NCBI GenBank assembly: GCA_023447635.1 | Contig: JAEXNA010000121.1 | Span: 30,466 to 94,465, forward strand | Source of the DNA: Vulcanimicrobiota bacterium | GTDB lineage: Bacteria; Vulcanimicrobiota; Xenobia; Xenobiales; JADMJV01 | DNA length: 64,000 bases | Direction of reading: 5' to 3' | Part shown: in pieces, positions 25,791-34,605 of the stretch | How the letters are laid out: every line of letters begins with the position of its first letter | Position numbering within the stretch: the first letter of the stretch is position 1 | The notes under the pieces: model-generated | What the model saw: only the letters and a program-made list of their open reading frames with translations | The model's database searches: none | What the model was told of the DNA's origin: nothing | Translations under genes and position numbers: made by a program

Positions 25791-28700
25791 GAGGCGACCT
25801 CTTGAGCGGCCTTGCGCAGCGCCAGGGTGAAGTTTAGCTCGGGGATTTTCAAGGCGATCTCCTTGACCGTCAGGTCCGACGACGGGGCGCCGCCGAATTC
25901 CAGCGTCAGGGCCAGGGTCTCGCTCATGATGCTCTCGCGATGCTCGGCGACCGCGGTGGCCAACATTTCGGAATCGCCGGCCAGGTGCAGGTCGATACGG
26001 TCCGAGATATCCAGTCCGCTGCCTTTGCGCAGTTCCTGGATGTGGCGCACGATGTCGCGGGCCAAGCCCTCGCGCTCGAGTTCGGCGGTCAGTTCGGTCG
26101 ACAGCGCGGCCAGGTAGCCGCCGTCCTCCTGGGCTGCGTAGCCTTCGGGCGAACGGGCCTCGACCAGCACCTCGTCGGGCTCGAGATTCAGGGTCTGCCC
26201 TTCGACCTCGATGGGGTATGGCTGTCCGGCAGCCACCGCGGCGGCGACCTCTTTACCGCTGACTTCGGTCAGCCGCTGCTTGAGAGCCGGCACGATCTTG
26301 CCGTACTTGCGACCCACGATACGCAGATTGGGCTTGAGGTCGTAGTCCAGGAACTCTTCGTTGCTGCCCAAAAAGCGCAGGTTCTTGACGTTGAGTTCGT
26401 CGAGCAGTTCGGCCGTCCAGCGTTCTAGCACGGTCTGCTCTTCGGCGTTGCGGACCCGCACCAGCACCTCGGGCAGGGGCTGGCGGACGCGGTGGCCACT
26501 CTCGGCGCGAGCCGAACGGCCCAGCCCGACCACCTTCTGAAGGACCGCGCCGCCCATCAGCAGTTCGGGATCGATCAGCGCCTCGTCGGCCTTGGGCCAG
26601 TCGGCGAGATGGACCGATACGAAGGGCGCGTCGTGGTGAGAATGCAGACGCTGGTACAGCGTTTCCGCCGCGAACGGGATAAACGGAGCGAGCAGCCGAG
26701 AGAGCGTCTCCAGACACTCCCACAGGGTGGCGTACGCCTCGACCTGCTCGTCCCAGAACTTGCGCCGAGCGCGACGGACGTACCAGTTGGACAGTTCGTC
26801 GACGAAGGCGTCAATCTTGCGCGCGGCCGGGGTAAGTTCGAAGACGTCGAGGTCCTCGGTCACCTCTTTGACCAGCGAGTGAAGGCGAGCCAGGATCCAG
26901 CGCTCCAGCGGCTCGCGCTGCTCGGCCGGCTTGGCCGTGGACAGGTCCAGCCTGGCCGCGTTGGCGTTCATGGCGAAGAAGCTGTAGGTGTTGAAGATGG
27001 TGCCGATAAAGCGACGCGCCGTTTCGCCCACCAGTTCGACCGAGAAACGGCGAGACAGCTCCGGCGGCGCCGAAACGTAGAGGTACCAGCGCAGGGCGTC
27101 GGCCCCCTCGCTGTTGAGGATGCTCCAGGGGTCGACCACGTTGCCCCGGCTCTTGCTCATCTTCTCGCCTTCACCGTCGAGGATCAGGCCGTGACAGATA
27201 ACGCTGTTGAAAGCGGTAGAGTCGAACAGCATGACGCCCAGCTGGTGCAGGCTGTTGAACCAGCCACGGGTCTGGTCCAGCCCTTCGCAGATGAAGTCAG
27301 CGGGGAAAGCGGTTTTCTCGAAATACTCCTTGTTTTCGAAGGGGTAGTGCAGCTGGGCGAACGGCATGGCGCCGGAGTCGTACCAGCAGTCGATGACCTG
27401 GGGAACACGGTACATGGTGCCCTCACACTGAGGACACTTGAGGGTGATATTGTCGACGCCCGGACGATGCGGGTCGAAGTCGGGAGCGCTGACGTCGATC
27501 GTCTGCAGCGCCATGTCGGCCAACTCCTGGTACGAGCCGATGCAGTGCTGGTGCGAACAGCCTTCGCAGGTCCAGATCGGCAGCGGAGTCCCCCAGTAGC
27601 GGTTGCGCGAAAGCGCCCAGTCGACCAGGTTGTTCAGCCAGTCGCCGTAGCGGCCTTGCTTGATATGAGCGGGATGCCAGTCCAGCGTCTCGTTCTTTTC
27701 GATCAGGCGATGCTTGAGCGCGGTGTTGTTGATAAACCAGCTGTCCGTGGCGTAGTACATCAGCGGATTGCGACAGCGCCAGCAGTGCGGGTAGCTGTGC
27801 TCGTAGTCGAGCTTCTTGAACAGCAAGCCGCGCTCCGTCAGGTTTTCCATCACCGGCTTGTCGGCCGCTTTGAACCATTTGCCGGCCAGGAAGCCGACCT
27901 CGTCGAGGAAATGACCGGACGGATCGACCGGTCGGATCACGGGCAGGTCGTTCTCTCGAGCCACCGTCAAGTCATCGGCGCCAAAGGCGGGCGCAATGTG
28001 CACGATGCCGGTACCGTCTTCGGCCGTGACGAAGTCGCCCGTGACCACTCGGTGCCCGGGCTTATCGAGCTCTAAGAACGGGAACGGCGCCTGGTAAGTC
28101 AGACCGGCCAGCTCTTTACCGGTCTTAGCGGCAAAAGCCGTCGAGGGAGCGGCGCCTTCGCCGAACACTTTCTCGACCAGCGTCTGGGCGAGCAGAAGAG
28201 GGCCGCTTTCGTGGTCAACCACGACGTAAAGCAGATGGGGCGACATGGCGGCAGCCACGTTACCGGGCAGGGTCCACGGGGTGGTCGTCCAGACCAGCAG
28301 CGACGTATCGGCGGGCAGTCCGTAGTCCGCCGCGTTGGTCAGCGGGAATCGCACGTAGATCGAGGGGTCGATCACGTCCTTGTAGCCCTGACTGACCTCG
28401 TGCGAGGACAGCGGGGTGCCGTCCTTGGCGCAGTAAGGGACAACCTTGTATCCTTCGTAGAGTAGCTCTTTGTTCCACAGCTCTTTGAGCGACCACCAGA
28501 CGCTTTCCACGAAGCTGTTGGTCATCGTCATGTACGCTTCGTCGAGGTTGACCCAGAAGCCGATCCGCTCGGTCATCTCGCGCCAGGCCTGCTCGTACTC
28601 CATGACCGACTCGCGGCACATCTTGTTGAACGGCTCGATGCCGTACTTCTCGATGTCGGCCTTGCCGTCGAAGCCCAGTCGCTTTTCGACCTCGAGCTCG

Positions 28701-28981
28701 ACCGGGAGACCGTGACAGTCCCAGCCAGCCTTGCGACGGACCAGCTTCCCCTTCATGGTCTGGTAGCGAGGGAAAAGGTCCTTGTAGGAACGGGCCTGCA
28801 CGTGATGCACTCCCGGCTTGCCGTTGGCCGTGGGCGGCCCTTCGTAGAACACCCACTCCGGGGCGCCCTGCTCTTCGCGCTGCGCCATACTGCGCGCGAA
28901 CACGTCGTGCTCTTTCCAGAAGTCGAGAACGGTCTGTTCTCGCTGAGGAGGTTTTTGGTTGCTGTCTAATTCGCTGAACAT
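25787..28981 (-). CDS. ileS: Isoleucyl-tRNA synthetase, type II
   Basis: A class I aminoacyl-tRNA synthetase of 1064 residues. The HIGH-type motif reads GKPGVHHVQAR, the form typical of type II (eukaryote-like, often mupirocin-tolerant) bacterial IleS, and the KMSKS motif is intact (EKMSKSRGNVVDPW). WDCHGLPVE and a zinc-knuckle pair (CEGCSHQHC and CPQCEGT) are also present. The ATG at 28981 (MFSELDS) is chosen; a second ATG at 28996 is possible. It is divergent from the aldehyde dehydrogenase gene and overlaps the NlpC/P60-like gene downstream. Confidence 0.96.
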   Translation of the reverse strand: MFSELDSNQKPPQREQTVLDFWKEHDVFARSMAQREEQGAPEWVFYEGPPTANGKPGVHHVQARSYKDLFPRYQTMKGKLVRRKAGWDCHGLPVELEVEKRLGFDGKADIEKYGIEPFNKMCRESVMEYEQAWREMTERIGFWVNLDEAYMTMTNSFVESVWWSLKELWNKELLYEGYKVVPYCAKDGTPLSSHEVSQGYKDVIDPSIYVRFPLTNAADYGLPADTSLLVWTTTPWTLPGNVAAAMSPHLLYVVVDHESGPLLLAQTLVEKVFGEGAAPSTAFAAKTGKELAGLTYQAPFPFLELDKPGHRVVTGDFVTAEDGTGIVHIAPAFGADDLTVARENDLPVIRPVDPSGHFLDEVGFLAGKWFKAADKPVMENLTERGLLFKKLDYEHSYPHCWRCRNPLMYYATDSWFINNTALKHRLIEKNETLDWHPAHIKQGRYGDWLNNLVDWALSRNRYWGTPLPIWTCEGCSHQHCIGSYQELADMALQTIDVSAPDFDPHRPGVDNITLKCPQCEGTMYRVPQVIDCWYDSGAMPFAQLHYPFENKEYFEKTAFPADFICEGLDQTRGWFNSLHQLGVMLFDSTAFNSVICHGLILDGEGEKMSKSRGNVVDPWSILNSEGADALRWYLYVSAPPELSRRFSVELVGETARRFIGTIFNTYSFFAMNANAARLDLSTAKPAEQREPLERWILARLHSLVKEVTEDLDVFELTPAARKIDAFVDELSNWYVRRARRKFWDEQVEAYATLWECLETLSRLLAPFIPFAAETLYQRLHSHHDAPFVSVHLADWPKADEALIDPELLMGGAVLQKVVGLGRSARAESGHRVRQPLPEVLVRVRNAEEQTVLERWTAELLDELNVKNLRFLGSNEEFLDYDLKPNLRIVGRKYGKIVPALKQRLTEVSGKEVAAAVAAGQPYPIEVEGQTLNLEPDEVLVEARSPEGYAAQEDGGYLAALSTELTAELEREGLARDIVRHIQELRKGSGLDISDRIDLHLAGDSEMLATAVAEHRESIMSETLALTLEFGGAPSSDLTVKEIALKIPELNFTLALRKAAQEVAS

Positions 28982-29096
28982 GGCCTGATCCCGCATTAAT
29001 CCTGATTTCTGCTCGCCGGTTTCTGAGGGGGAGCGGCCAAGACCTGCTGAAAACGGCGGCGGCAGGCGCTGAGGCCCGTATCGGGAAGGTCTACCG

Positions 29097-30461
29097 ATGG
29101 ACGTCCTTTTTGAAGCCCTGCTGGCCAACCGGGCTGCCGTCGCCTCGACCACCGCCGCTCAGCGCTCGGCCAAACTGCAGCGCCTGGCCGACAGCCTGCT
29201 GCGCCACCGCGGCCCGATCCGCAACGCGCTGGCCGCCGATCATCGTCGCCACCCGGCCGAGGTCGACTTGACCGAGATCTATCCCGTGCTGAGCGAGATC
29301 AAGCACGCTCGCAAAAATCTGACCCGCTGGATGAAGCCGCAGCGAGTCGCTACCCCGCTGGCGCTGGCGGGGGCTCGCTCCTGGGTGCAGTGGCAGCCCA
29401 AGGGCGCGGCGCTGATTCTGTCCCCCTGGAACTTCCCGGTCAACCTGACCCTGGGACCCCTGGTCAGCGCGGTCGCTGCCGGCAACACGGTCTTGCTCAA
29501 GCCGTCCGAGCATACGCCGCACGCCAGCGAGGTGATCCAAAGTATCGTGCGCGACGTCTTCGATGGCGACGAGGTCGCTCTGGTGCAGGGCGACGCGGAC
29601 GTCGCCAGGGAGTGCCTGCGCCTCCCCTTTCAGCACATATTCTTCACCGGAGCGCCGGCGGTGGGCAAAGCGGTCATGCGCGCGGCTGCCGACCATTTAG
29701 CTTCGGTGACTCTGGAACTGGGCGGGAAATCTCCCACCATTGTAGACCCCAGCGCCGATCTCGTCACGGCGGCCCGGCGCATCGCCTGGGCCAAGTGGAT
29801 GAACAACGGGCAGGTCTGCATCGCCCCGGACCACGTATGGGTTCACGAAAGCCGACACGACGAACTGGTGGCGCTGCTGGGCGCCCAGGTCCGCAAGCTG
29901 TTCGGCAAGGAGCCCAAATCGTCGCCCTCTTACAGCCGGCTGATCAACGCCCGCCAGTTCGAGCGGGTCGCCGGCTATCTCCAAGGGACCGAGGTCGAGA
30001 TGGATCCGGCCGAGCGCTATATCCAGCCCACCATCCTGGCTGGAGTCAGCCTGGACCATCCCGCCATGAGCGAAGAGATCTTCGGTCCTGTCCTGCCCGT
30101 TTTGCGCTATCGCAACCTCGACGAACCGCTGAACCATATCAACGCCGGCGACAAACCGCTGGCGCTCTATCTCTTCAGCGGGGACCCCGCTACCATCGAC
30201 CGGGTCCTGCGTGAAACTCGGGCGGGCGGAACCTGCATCAACCACAGCGGGCTCCAGTTCTCGAACCCCAACCTGCCCTTCGGCGGCGACAACGTCAGCG
30301 GCCTCGGTAAAAGTCACGGCATCTATGGTTTCCAGGAGTTCTCGAACGCTCGGGCAGTGATGCGCCAGTACGGCCGCTTCAGCCCGGTCGAACTGATGAT
30401 GCCGCCCTTCGGCAGTCGCTGGAAACAGGCGCTGATCGATCTCACCCTGCGGTGGTTCTAG
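29097..30461 (+). CDS. Aldehyde dehydrogenase (class 3/coniferyl aldehyde type)
   Basis: A 454-residue NAD(P)-dependent aldehyde dehydrogenase. Catalytic Cys241 is in NNGQVCIAPDHV and the general base Glu207 in TLELGGKSP; the cofactor Asn-Phe segment SPWNFPVNLTLGP and the FTGAPAVGK turn are intact. Short length without an N-terminal extension and a hydrophobic C-terminal helix fit the class 3 fatty or coniferyl aldehyde subgroup. GAAGG about eight bases before the ATG supports the start. It overlaps the convergent PilZ gene by four bases, with no terminator between. Confidence 0.92.
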   Translation: MDVLFEALLANRAAVASTTAAQRSAKLQRLADSLLRHRGPIRNALAADHRRHPAEVDLTEIYPVLSEIKHARKNLTRWMKPQRVATPLALAGARSWVQWQPKGAALILSPWNFPVNLTLGPLVSAVAAGNTVLLKPSEHTPHASEVIQSIVRDVFDGDEVALVQGDADVARECLRLPFQHIFFTGAPAVGKAVMRAAADHLASVTLELGGKSPTIVDPSADLVTAARRIAWAKWMNNGQVCIAPDHVWVHESRHDELVALLGAQVRKLFGKEPKSSPSYSRLINARQFERVAGYLQGTEVEMDPAERYIQPTILAGVSLDHPAMSEEIFGPVLPVLRYRNLDEPLNHINAGDKPLALYLFSGDPATIDRVLRETRAGGTCINHSGLQFSNPNLPFGGDNVSGLGKSHGIYGFQEFSNARAVMRQYGRFSPVELMMPPFGSRWKQALIDLTLRWF

Positions 30462-31048
30462 CCCTCTTGCAGGGTGTGCAGCCGCTTCTCTGCGGCCAGG
30501 CGTTCGGTAATATAGCGGTCCAGGGTCCGGATCTGCTGGCGGTCCAGCCCCAGGAACTTCAGTCCGGAGTGATAGCCGTCATCGATCCGGCGAGCGGTCC
30601 ATTTGACGTCGGCCAGCACCTTCAGCGGCGGCATCTCGGGATCGTCAAGGTCAATGGTAACGCTGATCTCAAGGTCCTTTTCCAACGGGCCGTTGGTGGC
30701 GATGCGAGCCCCCCCGATCGACAGGTCCTCCGTGGTGCCGGTATAGCCCGGAAGGTCGGGCGAGGAGACTCGGAAGCGTCGAGGTAGACGAACTTCGACG
30801 CGACGCTCGTTATCCAGGTTGTCCAGCACCACTTCGTAGTTCAAGAGTTGGGCACGATACAGGCCGCTGTCCTCTTCCTGGGACTGCAGCACGATGTAGG
30901 CGTTGACCGTTCCGAAGGAGAGACGCAGCTTGACCTTGCCGCACTCGGGTTTGAGCTTCTTGGCCGCTTTGAAGACCAGCAGTCCGTCCTGAAAGTCGAC
31001 GTAGTCGACCTCCGGGGTAAAAAGTAGCGCCTTGATCTGTTCGAGCAT
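30458..31048 (-). CDS. PilZ-domain c-di-GMP receptor
   Basis: A 196-residue cytoplasmic protein. The C-terminal PilZ domain (about 80-190) carries both c-di-GMP contact motifs: RxxxR (R83-VEV-R87) and DxSxxG (DLSIGG, 108-113). The N-terminal 75 residues form a beta-rich YcgR-N-like domain. It should bind c-di-GMP and act on a partner, possibly motility or pilus machinery. The ATG at 31048 is used because upstream in-frame sequence is not conserved-looking. No clear regulatory site is seen upstream. Confidence 0.88.
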   Translation of the reverse strand: MLEQIKALLFTPEVDYVDFQDGLLVFKAAKKLKPECGKVKLRLSFGTVNAYIVLQSQEEDSGLYRAQLLNYEVVLDNLDNERRVEVRLPRRFRVSSPDLPGYTGTTEDLSIGGARIATNGPLEKDLEISVTIDLDDPEMPPLKVLADVKWTARRIDDGYHSGLKFLGLDRQQIRTLDRYITERLAAEKRLHTLQEG

Positions 31049-31199
31049 GCTTTGAGGCCTCCGTCCCTTTGTCCAGGAGAGCGCTTCGCCGGCTCCCCCG
31101 TCTCGCCTCTCCTTTATACCCAGATCGGGGCGCTTTAGGACATCCGACCGTCCGACCAAAACAGGACACCCCTCGAGGCGGGGGCGAAGCTGTACCCAG

Positions 31200-32696
31200 A
31201 TGACTCGATGCGGCCCCTATCAGCTCCTGGAACCTGTAGGAGAAGGCAGTTCCGGCACCGTCTACCGGGCGCGCCGGGACGGCGAAGAGCGCGACGTCGC
31301 ACTGAAGCTGTTGACCCATCAGCCCCCTCCCCGCTGGGTGGCCCATCTCAAAACTCTTGGAGAACACCTCGACCCGCACCTCTGCGCCCTGCTCGACGTC
31401 GGTCAGGACGACGAGCGATCCTATCTGGTCTACGCCTACCTCCCGGGCGGCGATCTGGAAACGGCCCGCGACGGCTACGACGACCGGCGGGTCCCTCTGC
31501 GCACCGCCTTACGCTGGAGTATTGACGCCCTCAAGGGGCTCAGCGCCGTTCATCAGGCCGGCTTCCTGCACGGCGACATCAAGCCGTCAAACCTGATGCT
31601 CGACGGGGAAAAGCGGGTGGTGGTCTGCGATTTCACCACCCTGACGCCCAGAGACGGGCCGCTGGCGCTGGACCTGGAAAACGGCACCCCCGCCTACCTG
31701 CCGCCGGACAAAACGCTGCTGCGTTCCCCCCGGCGCGACCTTTACGCCCTGGGGCTGACCCTGCACGGCCTGCTGGTGGGCCAACTCCCGGCCTCGCCGG
31801 AGGCCGCCGTCCCCAGCGCCGCTGACCCACTGCTGCCCGCCGCCGTCGACGAGATCGTGGCCCGAGCCCTGGGTCAGGCTCGCCCGTTCGAAACCGCGGC
31901 CGAGATGCGCCAAGCTATGGAAAACCTGCTGCTCGGCCCTCAGGCGGTCGCCGTCGAAAGCTCGCTCTCGCCGCCCACCCGGCGCGTCGCCTGGCAAACC
32001 GTGCAACGGCAGGCGCCGGTCTGGCCCTGGCTGGTGGCCCTGCTGATGCTACCGCTGGGCGTGTGGGCCCGAGGTCGGCAGCCGGAGACCGCCATTTCTT
32101 TCGCGCCAACAGCGCTATGGACCGGGGTAGGCGTCAGTCCCGTCGCCTTCCAGAATAGGGAGCTCTGGCGGCTGATGGTCCTGGGGCGCCCGGTGCTGGG
32201 GTTCTGTTCTAGCGACCGGGCAGCCGGCGGCGAAAGCGCCAAAGAACGCGCCGAATGGTGCGCGGCCGTAATAGAAGAGGCGCATTTCCAGAAGCGCCCC
32301 CTGAGCTTCGCCTACCGACGCGAAGGGCCCGAGAGCTGCGACGTCTACCTGGTTGGCAAAGACTGGCCGGAGAAGTTTCTCTTCCGTATCACCCCCGCCG
32401 AATCGAAGCTCTTCGACCGCCCCGGGCCCTTCCTGGCTCGAGCTTGGACCGCCCTGCTGGCCGACACGGCCGAACTGGCCCGACCTGGCTCCCGAGCCGG
32501 CGAAAAGAGCGCCGGAGCCCTGATGCTGCAGCCCTGGCGACGACGCTACGAAACGCTGGCGGGCCAAAACGAGCCAGTCGACCAACCCGCGCGCGTTGCT
32601 CTCTGGCTGGAGGCGCTGCGCAGCCTGGAAGGCGAAGCGCACAGCCAACTGCTGGAAGCCTACAGCGACCTTCCCGAGGCCAAAGATGGGAAGTAG
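31200..32696 (+). CDS. Membrane-anchored Ser/Thr protein kinase with variant DFG motif
   Basis: A 498-residue protein with an N-terminal Hanks-type kinase domain: Gly loop GEGSSGT (14-20), Lys36 in VALKLL, catalytic loop HGDIKPSN (Asp126, Asn131). The activation-segment motif is DFT (144-146) in place of DFG, so activity may be altered. The catalytic loop is HGD rather than HRD, common in bacteria. One TM helix (about 274-290) separates it from a 200-residue periplasmic domain of unknown type with several Cys. The 3' end overlaps the FHA-ABC gene, pointing to phosphorylation of that FHA transporter as in the mycobacterial PknF-Rv1747 pair. Confidence 0.87.
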   Translation: MTRCGPYQLLEPVGEGSSGTVYRARRDGEERDVALKLLTHQPPPRWVAHLKTLGEHLDPHLCALLDVGQDDERSYLVYAYLPGGDLETARDGYDDRRVPLRTALRWSIDALKGLSAVHQAGFLHGDIKPSNLMLDGEKRVVVCDFTTLTPRDGPLALDLENGTPAYLPPDKTLLRSPRRDLYALGLTLHGLLVGQLPASPEAAVPSAADPLLPAAVDEIVARALGQARPFETAAEMRQAMENLLLGPQAVAVESSLSPPTRRVAWQTVQRQAPVWPWLVALLMLPLGVWARGRQPETAISFAPTALWTGVGVSPVAFQNRELWRLMVLGRPVLGFCSSDRAAGGESAKERAEWCAAVIEEAHFQKRPLSFAYRREGPESCDVYLVGKDWPEKFLFRITPAESKLFDRPGPFLARAWTALLADTAELARPGSRAGEKSAGALMLQPWRRRYETLAGQNEPVDQPARVALWLEALRSLEGEAHSQLLEAYSDLPEAKDGK

Positions 32697-34605
32697 AACG
32701 ACCATCGGGCGGGACCCGAGCTGCGATCTGGTGCTGGACTCTCCCCTGGTCTCGCGGTTCCATGCCCGCTTGGAGGGCGACCAACTCAGCGACAACGGCA
32801 GCGCCAACGGAGTGTTCGTGGAGGGGCAGCCGGTCTCGGAGGCGCGACTGCAGAAAGGCCAGCGGGTGACCGTCGGCCCCTACCATCTGCTCTATGACGG
32901 AGCTGGCCTGAAGTTTATGGGTCGCGGGCTCCGAGTGACCTGTCGCAAAGTGACCTTTCGCATCCCCGGGACCGCCATCGAACTGCTCAAAGACCTGGAT
33001 CTCGACGTGCCTCCGGGGACCTTCCTGGCTCTGGTCGGCACCTCGGGGGCGGGCAAGTCGACCCTGATGAAACTGATGGCCGGGCTGATCGAGCCCAGCG
33101 ACGGGGAGGTGCTGTTTCAGGGCCGCCCCCGTAACTCTCCCGAATTCCAGCACTCCAGCGGATGGGTCCCTCAGGAAGAGATCGTGCACGCCCGACTGAA
33201 GGTCGCCACCGCCCTGCGCTTTTCCGCTCGGCTACGCCTGCCGCAAGGAACCTCGTCCGAGGAACTCGACCGGCGGGTCCGCTACGCGGCCGAACAGGTT
33301 ACCCTGAGCCATCGGCTGGAGACCCCTATCATGCGCCTCTCCGGGGGCGAGAAGAAGCGCGTCGCGCTAGCCTCGGAAGAGCTGGGCGACCCCGACGTGT
33401 TCTTCCTCGACGAACCGACCAGCGGGCTGGACCCGGGGCTGGAAAAGGAGGTCATGCTCAGCCTGCGCGACCTGGCGCGACGTGGCCGCACGGTGATCCT
33501 GATCACCCACGCCACCGCCAACGTGCTGCTCTGCGACAAGGTCCTGTTTCTAGCCCCCGGTGGTCATCCCGTCTACCACGGCGAGCCGGCGGGCGCGCTA
33601 GCCCACTTCGGGGTCGAGGACTTTGCCGAGATCTATCGCCTGCTGACTCGCCCCGAATGGGTGCGCGATCGAGGCCTGGCACTGGCCAGGACCACCCGCG
33701 CCGAACTGGCCGCAGCAGTTGGCGAGTCGACGCCCGTCGCCGACTCGCCAAGCGAGGCGCCCGCCCACAAAGTCCAGCGACCGCATCCGCTGTCGCAGCT
33801 CAAGCTTCTGCTGGAACGCGATGGGCTGGTCACCCTGGCCGACCGCTCTTATATGTGGATGCTGCTCTTGCAGGCCCCGATTATCGGCCTGGTCCTGGGT
33901 AAACTGTTCCCCGCAGCCACTTTCGCCGCCAACCAGACGCTCGACGCGCAGGGTCGCTTTCCCATCCTGGAAGGGCCAACGCTGCTCTTTATGCTGGTGG
34001 TCTCCTCGCTGTTCTTCGGCTCTATCAACGCTTGTCGCGAACTGGTCAAAGAGCGCTCTATCTACCAGCGGGAGCGCCTTCTAGGGGTCCGCCCCTCGAT
34101 GTATCTCGGTAGTAAACTTCTGCTGCTTTCGGTCAAAGGGCTGTTCTCGGTCAGCTTGCTGCTGGCCACGGTGCTGTTCCTGATCCCGATCCCCTGGGAC
34201 AACGGTGAGCGGTTGACCGCCCTGGTTCTGCTCTGGGCCACCTATATGGGAGGCGCCGGGCTGGGCCTCTGTCTGTCGGCGGTGGTGGGAACCGCCGAGC
34301 AGGCCACCACGCTGGTGACGGTGGTGCTGATCCTACAGCTGGTTTTCTCGGGCGCCTTTGTCAAACCCGAAGCGATGAGTTCGCCCCTTTCCGAAATCTC
34401 GGTGCTGGCCCTCACCCGCTGGACCTTCTCGGGTTTATGCAACCTGACCGAGATCAACCAGCGGCTGGCCGAAATCCCCATGCCGTATATCACTTCCGAC
34501 TATTTCATCCCGCTCGACGAGATCGACGGAATCCTCTGGCCGCTGCTGGCCCTGCACCTGTTGTTGCCCCTGGTCATCTTGCTGGTGCGAAAGGAGAACA
34601 CGTGA
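32686..34605 (+). CDS. FHA-domain ABC transporter (ABCG-like half transporter)
   Basis: A 640-residue fusion. Residues 1-75 are an FHA phosphothreonine-binding domain (TTIGRDPSCDLVLD, SRFHARL, NGVFVEG). Residues about 85-300 are an ABC ATPase with Walker A GTSGAGKS, signature LSGGEKKRV and Walker B VFFLDEPTSGLDP. The C-terminal third has six TM helices of ABC2/ABCG type. The layout equals Rv1747 of M. tuberculosis, whose FHA domain is phosphorylated by PknF. The ATG at 32686 lies inside the end of the kinase gene, and the stop overlaps the next start (GTGA). An exporter gated by kinase-FHA contact is the likely role. Confidence 0.9.
   Translation: MGSRTTIGRDPSCDLVLDSPLVSRFHARLEGDQLSDNGSANGVFVEGQPVSEARLQKGQRVTVGPYHLLYDGAGLKFMGRGLRVTCRKVTFRIPGTAIELLKDLDLDVPPGTFLALVGTSGAGKSTLMKLMAGLIEPSDGEVLFQGRPRNSPEFQHSSGWVPQEEIVHARLKVATALRFSARLRLPQGTSSEELDRRVRYAAEQVTLSHRLETPIMRLSGGEKKRVALASEELGDPDVFFLDEPTSGLDPGLEKEVMLSLRDLARRGRTVILITHATANVLLCDKVLFLAPGGHPVYHGEPAGALAHFGVEDFAEIYRLLTRPEWVRDRGLALARTTRAELAAAVGESTPVADSPSEAPAHKVQRPHPLSQLKLLLERDGLVTLADRSYMWMLLLQAPIIGLVLGKLFPAATFAANQTLDAQGRFPILEGPTLLFMLVVSSLFFGSINACRELVKERSIYQRERLLGVRPSMYLGSKLLLLSVKGLFSVSLLLATVLFLIPIPWDNGERLTALVLLWATYMGGAGLGLCLSAVVGTAEQATTLVTVVLILQLVFSGAFVKPEAMSSPLSEISVLALTRWTFSGLCNLTEINQRLAEIPMPYITSDYFIPLDEIDGILWPLLALHLLLPLVILLVRKENT

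Noticed and set aside
26492..28075. 527-residue open frame opposite ileS
   Set aside because: Antisense shadow of a universal gene; composition is low complexity and no family matches.
25787..28981. IleS with HHVQ instead of HIGH as a degenerate enzyme
   Set aside because: The PGVHHV form is normal for type II IleS and KMSKS is intact.
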